A stretch of 64,000 nucleotides of DNA, from assembly GCF_008831285.2 (NCBI RefSeq), contig NC_045144.1, forward strand, positions 23,205,716-23,269,715. The letters run 5' to 3'. The DNA is from Nymphaea colorata (Eukaryota; Streptophyta; Magnoliopsida; Nymphaeales; Nymphaeaceae). The notes below the pieces were generated by a model. It did not search any database, had not been told where the DNA came from, and saw only the letters and a list, made by a program, of their open reading frames with translations. A program made the translations under genes and the position numbers. Numbering within the stretch: the stretch's first letter is position 1; each line of letters opens with the position of its first letter. Of the stretch, positions 9,887-22,240 are shown in pieces.

Positions 9887-12379
9887 TTGCTGCTTCAGCT
9901 AGGCGGAGAGAGATCGTTGGGGCAGTTTCAGTTGGCTGGAGAGGAATCCCCTTGCTGGTTTGCATGGAGTCCAATTTATAGGCACCAAGTCATTAGTGTT
10001 GGAATTTGTTCCATTTTATTGGAACCAGATGTGATAAAGGGGAGAATTCCACTTGATTTTTGCATGGGCAATAAGTCACCATGCAGGGAACATGCACCTC
10101 CTTCCCTACCAATCCATTTCCTTCTTTTGTTAAACGTGTCCCGAAACTAGGAAAAAAGGCATGCTGGTCTCCTTTCCATGTTTTCAAGGAAGGTTGTCAG
10201 CTGGAATTGAGCTGATTCTAGTAAGGTCTGTTTATTTTTTCAAAGAAGAAATCGAAGCTAGAGGGAAACACACCATTCATGGATGTCTCATCTTTTGTAA
10301 CTTGAATTTTCTGGTTTTCAAACCTTGGAACTTAGGATTTTTTCTGTTCTAAGAGAGTAAGCTTTTTTTTAAAGTTGATTTGAAGGGCATGCCCAGCTGG
10401 GCTACTCTTAATTTTTCAAGATTTTTATGGTCTCATTCATTCCAAATGAGAGGATAGGGGAGCATGTCCATGAGCATCTTATTCATAGACGCCTCTTTAA
10501 TTTTCTTTTTTTTAAGAACTGGTTAACTTCATTGGGTTTTTCCATTCCCAAATTTCAGAGGTGAATAGTGTGAGCTTGTTTGGGCTGCTCTTTTACTTGT
10601 TACATATATGGACAACCTAGATCAACTTTGATCTAGTATCGGGCAAATTTGAGGAGCAAACCTAGGTTGGGGCTAGTTCTCAGGTTGCTTGGAGATTTGG
10701 CTGAGCCTTAGTATGCCGAGGTGCCTCTTTCTCTTGATTTTTTGAAAGAGCTTTGGGAAGGTAGGAGAGTGTGCTCTCTTCAAATAGCTTCTTGGCTTAT
10801 TTTAAAAGCAGAGGATCAGCTCAGTTGGGGTTGATCTGAGTTGGTTGGCCATCAAGGAGCTCCAAGCCAGTTCTAGAATTTCCAATGTTTTAAGTTTGGA
10901 GTTTTAGTTTTTTAGAAAGAGTCAATTTCAGAATTGACTTCAAAGTAGTTTTAAAATGTCATTGCTCTAGGCGAATCATTCCTTTGTTATTTTTCTTCGG
11001 TTGGTCATCCTAGAATAATTTTAAGGAAGGAAATAGAGGTAGAGGGTTGTGCCGACTACCTTCTCTCTTTGTTTTGAAATAAAATTGACAGGATTTTTGT
11101 GAAAATTTTAGCTTTTAGGTCTCGATCTGGATTGATGTCAGAATTTCAGTATTAGTTCTAGCCGAACTTGAAATCTCATTCAAGTTTTGACAAAACTTCT
11201 GGTTTTGCAGTTCATTATTCTAAACTGAATTTGTAAGGGATTCCTAAACTCAGGTCTATATTAGATTGGGTCAACATTGACTCCTGCACAAAATATTTCA
11301 TAGAATTTTTCAAAATTGTCTTTGAGGAAAATTTTGAAAAATTTGGCGTGTATACCTTTGCTGCTGAGCAAATTGGAGGCTGTTTAGCAGCAAAGACCTG
11401 CCTGCCAAATTTTTACAAGCTGACTTGAAAGTTTGTTCTTCGCAGGAGTGCTGCTGTCTTTTGTAAAGAGTGATACCTAGGCCAGTCGTTTACATAGATA
11501 GTCTTTTCCTCCATTTCACAAGAAACACTGCAAAGGAATTAATATTGATTTAAAAAAACTTTGTAATCGTAGGAAGTTTTTGCATTTGACGTCTAAAGAA
11601 CTTAGTGCTTCGTACGTTCTGTCCCTAGGCAAGTAATTTTTCTTTTGTTTTGCTTTTGCCTTCTTGGCTTTAGCTTTTGAATTTTGATTTTCTTTTGAGC
11701 CACCTATTGCTCTTGAAAGAAATACCTCACCACCCCTAAAGCTACACCAAAGTTCCACCACTTTGATGGTTTTATGTAGTTTGCTTTGTGCAACATCATG
11801 CCTATCAAGCTTTCTACTAGACTCTTGGAGCGAGTTTTAGGCCGGTATCTCCCAAACCAGCTAGCCTTAGGGACCAAGTGTAAAACACCTCCCAGACATA
11901 TTTGCTCAAGTCCAAAAGGCTTTAAGAGGCCTGATGTAAGTAAAGTGGCTAGGTATTGCCTTAGGTTGTATGCCTACTCGTATTGTAGAGCTTTGAAGTA
12001 GATGAACGTCTACACTCACCCCAAGCTCATCGCTCAAATCATTTGTTTGATAACTTTTTTCTTTCATGCTAAACCTTCACAATTTGTTTTGTTTATCAAG
12101 ATCAATATCAATTCCTAAACATTGATCATTCAATTTCATTGGAATTTGTTACACATTGCAAAACAATGCCCCTTGTGTTAGCTTGTTCACAGTCAGTTGT
12201 GAACTCAATATTAGAGGAACAAGGAGATATTTCTTGATCTTTTCAATTGATTCTTGACATCCAGATCCACGTTCAAACTTAACTCATTTTCTTAGGAGTC
12301 AATTGAATGGTTCACATCTCATAGCCAAATTAGAGATATTGATTGGATTTGGCCTTGCAAAATATGCAACCCTCTTAAA
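9887..12379. other. Unassigned; distal part may be gypsy 3' remains
   Basis: 9887-11515 shows no protein or repeat that I recognise. From about 11516 to 12379 the minus strand could be the decayed RNase H/3' portion of the gypsy relic that follows, since it continues downstream of that relic's RT. I could not find diagnostic motifs. The open frames at 11516-11761 (minus, lysine-rich tail) and 11786-12001 (plus) match nothing I know. Confidence 0.35.
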
Positions 12380-14060
12380 TTAGATGGTGGAGGCATTTAT
12401 ATAACTGCCTTTGTTTTAGCTGGGTCTATTTGAATTCCCCTTTTGCTGACCATAAACCCTAGTAATTTTCTAGATTCTCCTCTGAACATGTTTTTTTTCG
12501 GGTTTAATCTAAGTTTATCTTATAGGAGTTTTTGAAATATTTAGGAGATAATATTGATGTGATTTTCTCTTTTTCTTGTTTGATTAGGATAACATCAACA
12601 TAAGGATTGATAACGTTATGCATTTGATCATGGAATATAGCGGTCATTACCCACTAATAAGTTGCTCCAGTGTTTTTAATTTGAAAGGCATCACTGTGTA
12701 ACAGAAGTTCCCTCATGGGATTGTGAATGAGATTTTGGGTTGGCTGTGAGTGAACAGTTTGAGTTGGTTATACCCATAGTGTCCATTTATGAAGAACATT
12801 GCATGTCTTGCCGTACTGTCGACTAACAAGTCAATAATTGGCAACGGGTGATCATTTTAGAAGCAGTTTTATTCAAATTTCTAAATCATTGTACAAATGA
12901 ATTTTGCCATTTTTCTTAGGAACTACCATGATATTTACCAACCATTCAAAATAGTCAATTGCCGGATAAATTCAACTTTTAATAGGTCTTGGAGTCCTTC
13001 TTTGACTTGTCCTTCAAGTCAAGGATCAAATTTTCTTAGTTTTTGTCTAATTTTGCATTCCGGTTTTAAAGGTAGCCAGTACTTGACTAATTTGGTGTCA
13101 AGGTCTGGCATGTCTTCATAAGTCTATGCAAAAGTCTTTTGATGTTTGGTGAGAAATTCGATCAATTCTGTTTTTTTGCTCTTGAAAGAGTTTACTCCCG
13201 ATTTGCAATATTTTTTCTTGAATGGTTGATACCTTTGACATAGAAAGAGCTTGAATCCCTTTTCACTTTGGGAAAATTGCTTTAATAGAGGGTGATCTTT
13301 GTAATTGGATCCATAATGACTAGGCTTTCTGTTCTTTGGTTTGTGCAAGGACATCTTGCTGAAAATTTGTATCGTTTCATATTCTTTACAAACTTTTATG
13401 TTGGACACTTATATAAAAAAAGTAGGCACGGTTAATATTGGGTGAAGATGACATTCTTGATGATCCTCTAAGGATGTCATGGCTACATACATGCCTTTGG
13501 CCCACTGGTCATACTGGTGCAGGGTTCATAGAACTGCATTGGCTAATTGAATCCACAGTAAGCCCAACAACATGTTGAAGGATGACTCTATGTCGATTGT
13601 GTGGAATAGAACCTCAAACATGGTTTCTGCAATTTCAACTTTCAGAATACACAACCTAGGTAGGTTTGTCCTTGTCCATCATACCCATAAATCGTGATAG
13701 GTGTAGGTGCGTATTCTGATCCTCTAATCCCCAGTACTTGTGTCATTTGAAATGGACAAATGTTTAGACTTGCCCCACCATCGACCAACACATTGGGTAA
13801 CAGTAATGCCCAATGTTGTCATTGTTATATGGAGAGCATCGTTGTGCAAGGCACCTCCATTCGATCTTCGTCAATAAAGTAGATTGGGCTCTTTTGGATG
13901 GGGTAGATGGGTGTCAGATCATTGATATTGTTTCCTTAAAGTGCTTTGGAAAAGGATTGGTGATTATCTACGGTCGTCTAAGAGTCACTTTCATCATCTT
14001 CTTGTCTACTCCAATAAATAAGATAGACTTAGAACCTAGCCAAATTAGAATCACCCCATA
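12380..14060 (-). pseudogene. Ty3/gypsy protease-reverse transcriptase relic
   Basis: Read on the minus strand from 14060 downwards. A retroviral-type protease has the motif VLVDGGASLNICPF (about 13760-13800), followed by an open stretch ending IYGYDGQGQTYLG. A linker follows, then a reverse transcriptase beginning TYEDMPDLDTKLVKYWLP (about 13070-13125). Further motifs are RKFDP, the finger-palm segment around HPLPIIDLLVDSTA (about 12810-12850), the decayed catalytic box NPYVDVILIK (about 12583-12610, normally YVDD), and an RT tail resembling GFMVSKRGIQIDP (about 12400-12440). The order protease-RT without integrase between them identifies gypsy. Stops and shifts are frequent, and no LTRs were recognised. 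Confidence 0.85.
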
Positions 14061-14219
14061 GAAATTTAAACAACAATTCCTCCATGGCCTTATAAACGGT
14101 AGTTCGCCATTGTACCACTAAAAGCTAGTAATTAGAAATAACTTACACCCCAATAGGGCCAGATCATTTATCTGGTCTTGTTTGAATTTTCGAGACTAGC
14201 AGTTGTACCAGTAAGCACA

Positions 14220-14336
14220 ATGGAATTTGGATCTGGGTTGGGATTACATTGAAACTCGATCAGATTGTTTAGATTCAATTTCACAAATATGTATTTATAC
14301 ATATTCAAGATTTGTTATCTAAAATATCTTAATAAA
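14220..14336 (+). repeat. Dispersed repeat copy 1 (partner at 44336-44448)
   Basis: The segment ending attcaagatttgttatct plus aaaatatcttaataa (14303-14335) matches 44416-44448 in all but about one base, and looser similarity extends ~80 bases upstream (ggattggga, attcaattt). Two copies 30 kb apart mark an unclassified dispersed repeat. Confidence 0.6.
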
Positions 14337-14523
14337 GATATCAACTCATTTCTTCTTCCATGTTTCAAAATGTTTCTGCATTTTATAATCAGAGAGGCTC
14401 AATATGTGACTTCAATACTACAGAAGTATGCAGTTGGTGTATTGTGCTAATAAATTATGTAATTTTTTTTTGTGTAGAAACTACTGACTGTAGCAACTCC
14501 ACTATCTGGACGAGGGATGAAAG

Positions 14524-14682
14524 GCAGTGGCCAAGCTAGAATATTTTGGTTGAGGGGTGCTCGAGTCACTAGCACAGGTCTGATATAAGCACTCCATGTA
14601 ATTATTAAGCAATCATAATGAAATTTTTGATAGGCTGGTGTGGGCGGTGACCAACACCAACCTCCATATATCTCCGCCACTG
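14524..14682. mobile_element. Possible small MITE
   Basis: The left end cagtggccaagctagaat and the reverse complement of the right end (cagtggcggagatatatgg) form imperfect terminal inverted repeats around a 159-base segment with no coding potential. The size and the cagtggc terminus suggest a non-autonomous DNA transposon. No clear target duplication is visible, so the superfamily is open. Confidence 0.4.
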
Positions 14683-16526
14683 GGTGGAGTTATCAGCCCA
14701 GTGAGAGGAGGAGATGAGGGTCTGTACTGTTCCTCTTTTCGGAAGCAGGTGGAGGCCGAGCCTCCCCTTCACCCAGGGGCCTCCCTGCCCCCCTTCGTAA
14801 TTTTTCTGTAGCTACCTTACTTGCTTTTTCCCTCTCAAAACCCACTCCCTCTTGATAACCTTTGTTACTTTTTTTCCTGGCTAATCCGTGATTAAAGGAG
14901 TAAATAGAAACAAGAATTTTATATGAAAAGCCTTTTATGCCTTCGAAAAAATGAATTTAGCTAAGAACCAAAAAATAGACATAATTTTGAAAAACAGTCA
15001 CAATAAATTTCAATCAGAAAGTCAACATATCATTAATGGCTTATAAATATATGACACTGATTTAACCCTTGTTCCTAAACCAAGCTTAAATTATAAATTT
15101 AGGACTGATGTCAAACTTAGTTTTAACCTTTACTTTTTGAAAATATTATTGCATCATCATGTAGATCTAAATTGCATGCATTCGTGGACCCGAAATATGA
15201 TGAAAGAGTTTTCAAGGAATGCTAATCCCACAACTCTGAGGGTCCAACTAAGGTTCATTAAATATGCTTCTCCTAACCGACCTGTCTTGAAGTCAAATAA
15301 TATCATTCCTTTATATATTTTATTGACACGAGCCCACGACGTGCCACATACGGTTCCACACTAGACCCAGGTCTTGAATCAAGTACTCCTCAACAAAAAC
15401 ATCTGGCTCCACAACTATTAGACATAGTTTAAGTATTTTATTCCGCTACAAATATTTTAGTTTATATTTTTATTTATTCTTTACATCCCAAGTTCTCATA
15501 ACGTTAAATAATTTTAGATTTCCATTGAAACAAAACTGGTTGCAAAATTATATTGATCTTTCTTGTATTTTGTTGTACGCCCTTGCAAAAATCGTTTAAT
15601 CAGTTACGAAATTTTAGTCTTGTATTTTGTTGTACACCATTGCATAAATCATTTAATCAGTTACGAAATTTTAAATAACTAATTATCTTTACGCTAATGT
15701 AGTCTTTTTATAAAAAGAAAAAAAAATCTATGAATTTTTTCAATTTTATCTTTGTTTTACTCAAGACAACAAATTGGAAAATAAAACAGACACGTTACAA
15801 CTTTTTATAGGTGTATTTCTTAAGTTTTTTTTCCACGATAAATATAGGTGCATTCCTTTCTAATAATCGAAAAAAATATATAAACTAGTAATACTAGGTT
15901 AATGAGTGACAATACTAAAAATAGGAAGGCAAAAAATTTTTCGATAATGAATTCAATTAAAAATTAGGTTACTAAATGTTTTTGAAAATATTTTAATAAG
16001 GTTAATAGAAGGTGTGTCACATGGTAACAGGATAAAAAAAAATTACGTTATTTGTTCTTCTAAGACCGTATATAAGAATTTATTAATCTAGAATGCATAT
16101 CCTTGGGATAATAGCTAGCAAATCATTTTCTACCCGAAAAAGTTTTCCTTGTTCATTCCCTGACAAAGTAAGTCTTTCTATTAATTTCAATTCCAACGTG
16201 CATTAACAAATTCTAATAAATTCTTGTACTCTTCTATTCATTCTTAATAAATGGTTTGGGTTTCCCTGAATGATTACCTTTTCTCATTTCCCTTTTTACC
16301 ACGTAAGGACAAGAGTTCTCTTCAAACAGCAACGAGAGAAAAAAATAACAGGCAAAAAAGGTAAAAATTAAGACGCGATAAACTATAACCACAAGCTAAT
16401 TATTTCTGAAAAGAACACTAATTCCAATAAGCAGACACAAACAGATTCCAATAGGAGGCATTCATGACGCCAACCGGCGGGAACGAGCACTGATCGCTTC
16501 TGCGAGTTCTGGCCGCTTTCTCGATC
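14683..16526. other. No gene recognised; contains a 57-bp tandem duplication
   Basis: AT-rich, with only scattered short open frames. The one clear structure is the tandem duplication at 15561-15674. The last few hundred bases lie directly upstream of the lectin receptor kinase pseudogene and could include its former promoter, but I see no convincing TATA box. Confidence 0.4.
15561..15674 (+). repeat. 57-bp tandem duplication
   Basis: Units 15561-15617 and 15618-15674 begin tcttgtattttgttgtac and end cagttacgaaatttta. They differ by only about five bases. Non-coding. Confidence 0.85.
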
Positions 16527-17560
16527 ATGGCACTTCGGCTTTCACGGTTTCTCCTGTTCTTCCTTCTTGCTCAATTCTGCAGATCTCCAACTTCACTCAA
16601 CAGCACCTTCCTCTTCAATGGCTTCCATCGGTCAGACTTGATATTATCTTGTTCTGCACCCGTCACCAGAACAGGGGGTCTTCAACTAACTGACGACATA
16701 CCCCGGAACTTCCTGGCATCAAAGGCCATGCCTTCTTCCCCAACACTCCGCAATCAAAAAACTGCCTGCTGCTAAGACAACTAAATGCTTTAGTACATGC
16801 TTTGTGCTGGAAATCGCATCAGAGTTCCAGGAATCGGGTGGCAAGGGCAAGGCCTTGGTTGTGGTGCCCTCCACCAACTTCTCTGCTGTTGGAGGCCGCT
16901 AACTCGGCCTCTTCAACGAGTTGAACAACGGGAACTCAAGCAATCATATATTCACAGTCGAATTCGACACATCTCAGCAAGTAAATTTGCAGGACATCGA
17001 TTCAAACCATGTGGGCATCGACGTTAACAGTGTGATCTCCAATACCTCTGCAACTGTGGCTTACTATATGGTGACTGGCAAGAAAGAACGGGTGGTCCTG
17101 GACAACCGGACGCGCATCCAAGCATGGATTGAGTATGAAAGAACCGGAAGCAGCTGAATGTCCCCATAGCTCCATTTGTCACACCCACTCAAGCCCATTC
17201 GTTCAGTCATATCATATCCCATTGACCTATCCTATCACCCATCCCCTGTTCTGCATGAATACATGTACGTTGGCTACTTTGCTTCTCTTCTAGCATGCAA
17301 AAGCTAACAAGCAAGTGCTATCTCTTGGCATGGAGCTTCGCAAGTGCTATCCCTTGGCATGGAGCTTCGCCATGGACGCAAAAGCACCAGAACTGAACCT
17401 CTCACACCTTCCCCCTATTCCTCGGGATCATACTCCTCTATGGAAGTCTTTCAAGCTGTTCCGATGCATTTCGGTGGCATTAGTTGCCTTGTTATATCTC
17501 ATCATCATAATTTATTATTTCTTATTTGACCCATAGGAAGAGGAAGCTGACATCCTATGT
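16527..17560 (+). pseudogene. L-type lectin receptor kinase, ectodomain and TM only
   Basis: ATG at 16527 opens a hydrophobic signal peptide (SRFLLFFLLAQF). A legume-lectin domain start follows (STFLFNGFHRSDLILS, TGGLQLTDD). The frame stops at 16775, then lectin motifs resume in other frames: VVVPSTNFSAVGGR (~16860), LFNELNNGNSSN, HIFTVEFDTSQ and DIDSNHVGIDVNS to the stop at 17157. Next come decayed YVGY, the lectin tail with WSFAMD and LNLSHLPPIP (~17350-17430), and a membrane span (SVALVALLYLIIIIYYF) at ~17465-17520. Intact family members then carry a cytoplasmic Ser/Thr kinase. Here the sequence ends after a few juxtamembrane acidic residues (EEEADI), where a hAT element begins. These proteins are plasma-membrane receptors; this copy is dead. 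Confidence 0.85.
17311..17368 (+). repeat. 29-bp tandem duplication in the lectin pseudogene
   Basis: Units 17311-17339 and 17340-17368 both read gcaagtgctat...ggcatggagcttc, with one mismatch. The duplication falls in the codons for the end of the lectin domain (near WSFAMD) and shifts the frame, since 29 is not a multiple of three. Confidence 0.9.
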
Positions 17561-17636
17561 CACCAAGGTGTGGGGTGCGGGTGCGGGTGCCCGTGTGGCA
17601 CATCTCAAAAAATTTATGTGCAGCGGTGCGGCGAGA

Positions 17637-17670
17637 GTATTTATTATTATTATTATTATTTTATTATAAA
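17637..17670 (+). repeat. (TTA)n microsatellite
   Basis: A run of tta/att triplets just inside the left end of the hAT element. Confidence 0.8.
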
Positions 17671-17924
17671 AATAATATATATATCTAGAACATATATGAC
17701 AAAAAATTGTCTATAAATCACAAATTTATTAAATAACAACATCAAAATTACAATTTGCTAATCATGATATCATCATCAATCATCAATTCAACATTCAACA
17801 AGAAATATACTCTACTTTTGAGTTTATAAATCACAGTTCACAAGGTCACACTTCATAGTTCATACATCAATACATATTACATCATCAATCAAAGTTGCGT
17901 TCCAGTTCGAGTTCCACTAATATC

Positions 17925-19393
17925 TTAATTTTCTGCAATGCTTTCGATGATATCATCATCATCAAACTCCTCAAAAGGAATATTACCTTCCTCATAGAGG
18001 CTGCTGGGTCGACCCCGAAGGCCGAATTCTATGGTAGAGAACGCTGTAATAAGAATAATAGGGCCAATAGGATCAGATAAAGCCGTGTTAGCAGTATAGA
18101 AATTGTGTTCTCCATCGAAATCAAATTCATCTAGATTTACTTCCTAATATTGACATGATCCACCATTGCATTTTATTAAAGACGAAAGCTAAACAATAAA
18201 AAACTATTTACCACAAAAATATAAAAAATCTAATACAACATAAGAAATTGAGCAAAGCAAAACAACCTTTGACAATTTCAAATCAGAATAACTACTAAAA
18301 AGAGACAATGCACGTTGGTGATTAACAATGAAATTTCTAATATTTCTTGCATCTTTTTCAATCTCTTGAACCTATGAGATTAGTTCATGTACCTTAGGAT
18401 CTGCATCTTGGATTGGAGGATTGCAAATGTCCTTTAGTGTCAAATTCAAAGTATGTGCAACACATGGAGTCCAAAAATTATTTGGAAAATCATACCTCAA
18501 AATATGTAAAAAAACTTTTGCATACTGCACCACTTTATCAGGACCAACCTCCTTGATGGCTTCTACAAATAATTGCTTCAAATATTTGACATCTTTATAT
18601 TCTCTAGATGCATCAACTGCCTTCAAAAATATTGGTTCATTGCGTGCATGGCAATGAAATTAATTAGTGGACATCTTTGAATATCAATCCACCGATAAGA
18701 AAGAATTGATACCCTAATTGTGTTCCATTTAAACTTTTTTCTTTCTAAACTTTGTTCAACCTCGTTTTTTTCATCCTGAAGAAGTGATGTTCGCAACCTT
18801 TTTGAACCGAGAGGTATATATCTTGATAATTTGCTAGTTGCAAGCATAGTACAAACATTCTTCCAATATAGATTTCTAGCTACATTGAAAGGAATGCAGG
18901 TAGAATAGAAAAACTTAGCAACCACTTTATTTATTTCCGCTCTTCCGTAAGAATCAAAACATGTCTCTATAGTCTTTCTTTTTCTATCAAAACACTTAGG
19001 ATTTGTCATAATAATACTTGTTTTCTTCCTGTTGTGGATTGTATCAGCACGATCTTGCAACTTCTTCAACTCTCGAGCTTCTTTTGTAGAAACACTTTTA
19101 CATCCTTGAATTCGAAAACCTGACAACTTGAACAGATGTGCCTTAATTCTTGTGTAATATCCTACAAATGTACCTTCATAATATTTACATACAAAATGCA
19201 CATTTCCACCACCACTGCCTACATCTATAGTGATCACTTTCATTTCTTTCCACCACTGTTCTTCGGATGCATATGTTTCACCAAGTAGAGTTGAAGACTT
19301 TCAAACATCACCTTTATCCACATTCACACTAGATGAAGAACCTATTGCATGAGAATTTAAAATAACTTCTTTTGCTTTCCTTCTGTTTGCCAT
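17925..19393 (-). pseudogene. hAT transposase (DUF659 type), stop and internal deletion
   Basis: On the minus strand an ATG at 19393 opens MANRRKAKEV, and an in-frame stop lies near 19302. The frame then runs on from 19243 with a BED-like zinc-finger remnant (VCKYYEGTFVGYYTRIKAHL, about 19130-19190) and a coiled KLQDRAD segment. DUF659 follows: FYSTCIPFNVARNLYW, SRYIPLGSKRLRTSLL, and SILSYRWIDIQRCPLINF near 18680. The frame shifts near 18625 and reads KAVDASREYKDVKYL and FWTPCVAHTLNLTLKDIC to 18372, then RNIRNFIVNHQRALSLF near 18310. The C-terminal catalytic half is missing. A final open stretch (18140-17925) ends in an acidic tail (FEEFDDDDIIESIAEN). A non-autonomous relic. Confidence 0.85.
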
Positions 19394-20379
19394 CTTTTAT
19401 GGTTTTACCTTCAAAGTTCAAAATGAAAATTTCAAATATAACAAATTTAATGGGTCAGTTGCACAATTTTAGCTCAATTAAGAATAGATAGTCTGCATAC
19501 TTTAATCATCATCAACTAGCTTTAGAGTTTAGACCATGACTGACTTGTGTCCGGCTATTGATTTAGAGTCAGACAGCTTAGCATGCAACCATGATTTTGT
19601 TATACAAACAAGATATGACTATATGAGCATGTAGTATGCACATTTTATTATGGTATCAGGCTTTCAGGAAGTCGGAGAATCAAAAAAACTAGAGAAAAAC
19701 AAGGCATTTTACCACTACAGTAAAAATAGAACTTAAGAAAATTTCACAAGAATCACAACTAACAGTGAATAGGATACAATGAACAGGATAACTAAAGATA
19801 AAGCAAGCTAAGAAAACGTAGCAATGCTGCCTTTAGCTATGATATGCAAAAAGAAAATGTAAGTCAAAGAAAGCATGCATTAAGACCTTCAAAATGTTTT
19901 GCTAAATAAAGCAGGAAAATAAAAACCTAAGAATAACAGAATAGTACAAAGCCACCTAGCTACCTGATAATATGAAGTCTCTCTAAGAAAACCTCTCTTG
20001 ACTGACCACATAAACAAACCACCAGGTTGCATCACTATTCCAAAAACGTAAACAGCACACTAAAACAAAGAACAACACACTAAAACAGAGAAAAATACAC
20101 ACTGCTGCACTAGATGAGACGAGAATATCAGAATCGCATAATAAAAAGAATTGGAAAGAAAAATACACTACAAAGAGCATGATATCAGAATCAAACAATT
20201 AAAAGAAAAACACACTGCAAAGAGTGAGAGAGAGAGTTTATCTTCGTAAAATCCAGCACAGATCATGAGTGAAAAAGAAGTGGAAAGATAGAGAGGATGG
20301 AGGTAGAAATAAAAAAGGACATGGTGTGGTTTGACCGCACACGACTCGCGTTTGACACGAGTTGGGAAGATCATGTGTT

Positions 20380-21612
20380 TTAAATTCACATTAGTTGTAT
20401 TGTGGATATTACTAGTTTAGATCTATGCTAATATAATCCAAATCTTTATATTCATGTGGCTTTTGGAATTCGATCTATTTATTGCTTGAAATCCACCTTA
20501 CATACAACTTTGGTCTAGATTTGTATATATATATTTGGAATACTTGAATGACAGTACTTGAATTATTGTTCTATGCATTTAATAGTGGAACTATGTGTTG
20601 AACTTTATGAAATACTTGACAAATCTGACATGACAGTAAGCAATTTATTTGTTTATTATGATTTCAATATTTGGTCATGAAAATTATTATATGAATGATG
20701 AATTAAATGAAATTCTTTCTATGAAAGAGTATATTGATGAAAACTATACAAGATGAAAAGTGCTTGTATGATAGACTATGAGTTAATTGTTCATTCTTTT
20801 AAATAGTCATGATAAAGATTAGGTGTTGTTGATGAAGCTGATGAAACATTTGAAAAGTATACCCTTTGCTCTGTTTGAAGGCAAATACATGTTTTTGTCA
20901 TATGACTATGTATTTCATTAATTTAGAATAAATGTTTTGGAACTCCTATTGTTAAAGGAATTAAGTAATTATGGAATACAATAAAAGGAAATATACCCTT
21001 TGCTTTCAATGTATATTAGTTTGTGTGTTGGACTTGATACAAGCTTCTAATTTAGCTTGTCAGTATACATTAAGAAAGTCCAAATTAGCTTGGTTTTATA
21101 TTAGTTAAATGTTTTCAGATATATGAATGAAACAAAAGATATATTCATATAATTGCTAGCATTTTTAACAAAAGGAATTCTTAATGATTTATTTGCCAAG
21201 CATGTAGCCCATATGAGGCTAAGAACATCTTGGCTTGCCTCTTTGTGAGGTAGTTGAAAAGTATCCAGACGGACTTAATAAACATGTACGTTTCAAATGC
21301 TTACATGATTGCTAACATTATTACCAAGAGAATTCTTGATGTTTTTTTCATAAAGCTTGTAGTCCACATGGGACTAAGTTTTAACATGTCACGATGGAAA
21401 TACTTGTGCATGAAGAAAATCTCGTAACTAAAATATATTGAATACTTAAAAGGCTGCAATCGGAAACCATTGAAAGGAAAATCTTGCTACAAACCTTGAA
21501 AGAAAATTCAAGTTACGATGGATAAACCAATCATTGAAAACCTCGTAACTAAATATTAAGGAAACCCATAAATAGTAGAAGCAATCTGAAGATTTCATGG
21601 CCAAGTGGGAGA
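20380..21612 (+). other. Degenerate retroelement interior with an internal duplication
   Basis: This lies upstream of a recognisable polypurine tract and LTR, so it is probably the eroded 3' interior of a retroelement. Two diverged direct copies about 145 bases apart (near 21165-21235 and 21315-21385) share gaattcttgatg-like and cttgtagtccacatgggact-like stretches. One copy translates weakly as ILNDLFAKHVAHMRLRTSW, but no frame persists. No family was assigned with confidence. Confidence 0.4.
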
Positions 21613-22240
21613 TGTTGGATAGTGGCCCTGAGCCCTATCTCTACATCTTGTAACTGCAAGAGAGGCCATTTGCAGTTGCAAGATTAAATAAGAAAACTGC
21701 CCATTAATCTCTCTAGCCATAACCGTCCGTTGCTGGCCATTGGAAAACCCTAGGAGGCGGTCTATAAAAGCCCAGCTTATCTTATGCTTAGGGTAAATTG
21801 TGAGATTAACCAAAAAAACCTGCGCATCCTAGAAACAAACCTAAAAAACTACATTTCTTCTTCTTCTTCCTTTTCACTCATACTGCCGTTGGTGGTGATG
21901 TCCTTGTTGCGTAGACACAAACTTGAACAAGGTCACCTTTCTGCTGCTCACATACTTGAACAAGCTCTACCATGTCAGTTATTCTTTGGAGCCGAGTTCG
22001 AGCCATCTTGCTTTTCCCTCTGCCATTTCTCCACTCCAAGCTGTGTATGCTTGGCTTGCAGAAACATGTCTATGATCTGTACTACTTACCTAAGTTTGAT
22101 AGTTTTTCTCGCTTTTGTTCTTCTTTTAGGTGTTGAGGAGTTCATCATCTACCCGCTCCACCGTCTTTAGTAGCAAATAAAATGTTCAAGACTTCATAGT
22201 TGATTCTCTCATGTTTAACATTGTTCTATCTTTTTCTCAG
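21613..22240 (+). repeat. LTR of an unassigned (probably copia) element
   Basis: The purine run aagtgggaga (21603-21612) is followed by tgttggatagtggcc, the classic polypurine tract plus TG start of a plant copia right LTR. A TATA box (tataaaag) lies at about 21763-21770. The right end was not located; 22240 is a guess, near the last CA-ending pyrimidine-rich stretch. The 128-codon open frame inside it (21784-22170) looks incidental. Confidence 0.55.

Larger units (their letters stand above)
17563..20370 (-). mobile_element. hAT-type DNA transposon, internally deleted
   Basis: The left edge carries the GC-rich tract gtgcgggtgcgggtgcccgt (17572-17591), typical of plant hAT termini and unlike its AT-rich surroundings. 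A hAT transposase lies on the minus strand inside. On the right, a tract with cgcacacgactcgcg and tgacacgagt (about 20336-20366) has a similar flavour, but it does not pair cleanly with the left end, and I see no 8-bp target duplication. The right boundary is therefore tentative. The element cuts the lectin pseudogene on its left; no kinase sequence appears on its right. Confidence 0.6.

Noticed and set aside
21784-22170. 128-codon open frame with several hydrophobic stretches
   Set aside because: It lies in the proposed LTR downstream of a TATA box, has no family signature and ends in low-complexity hydrophobic runs; most likely chance.
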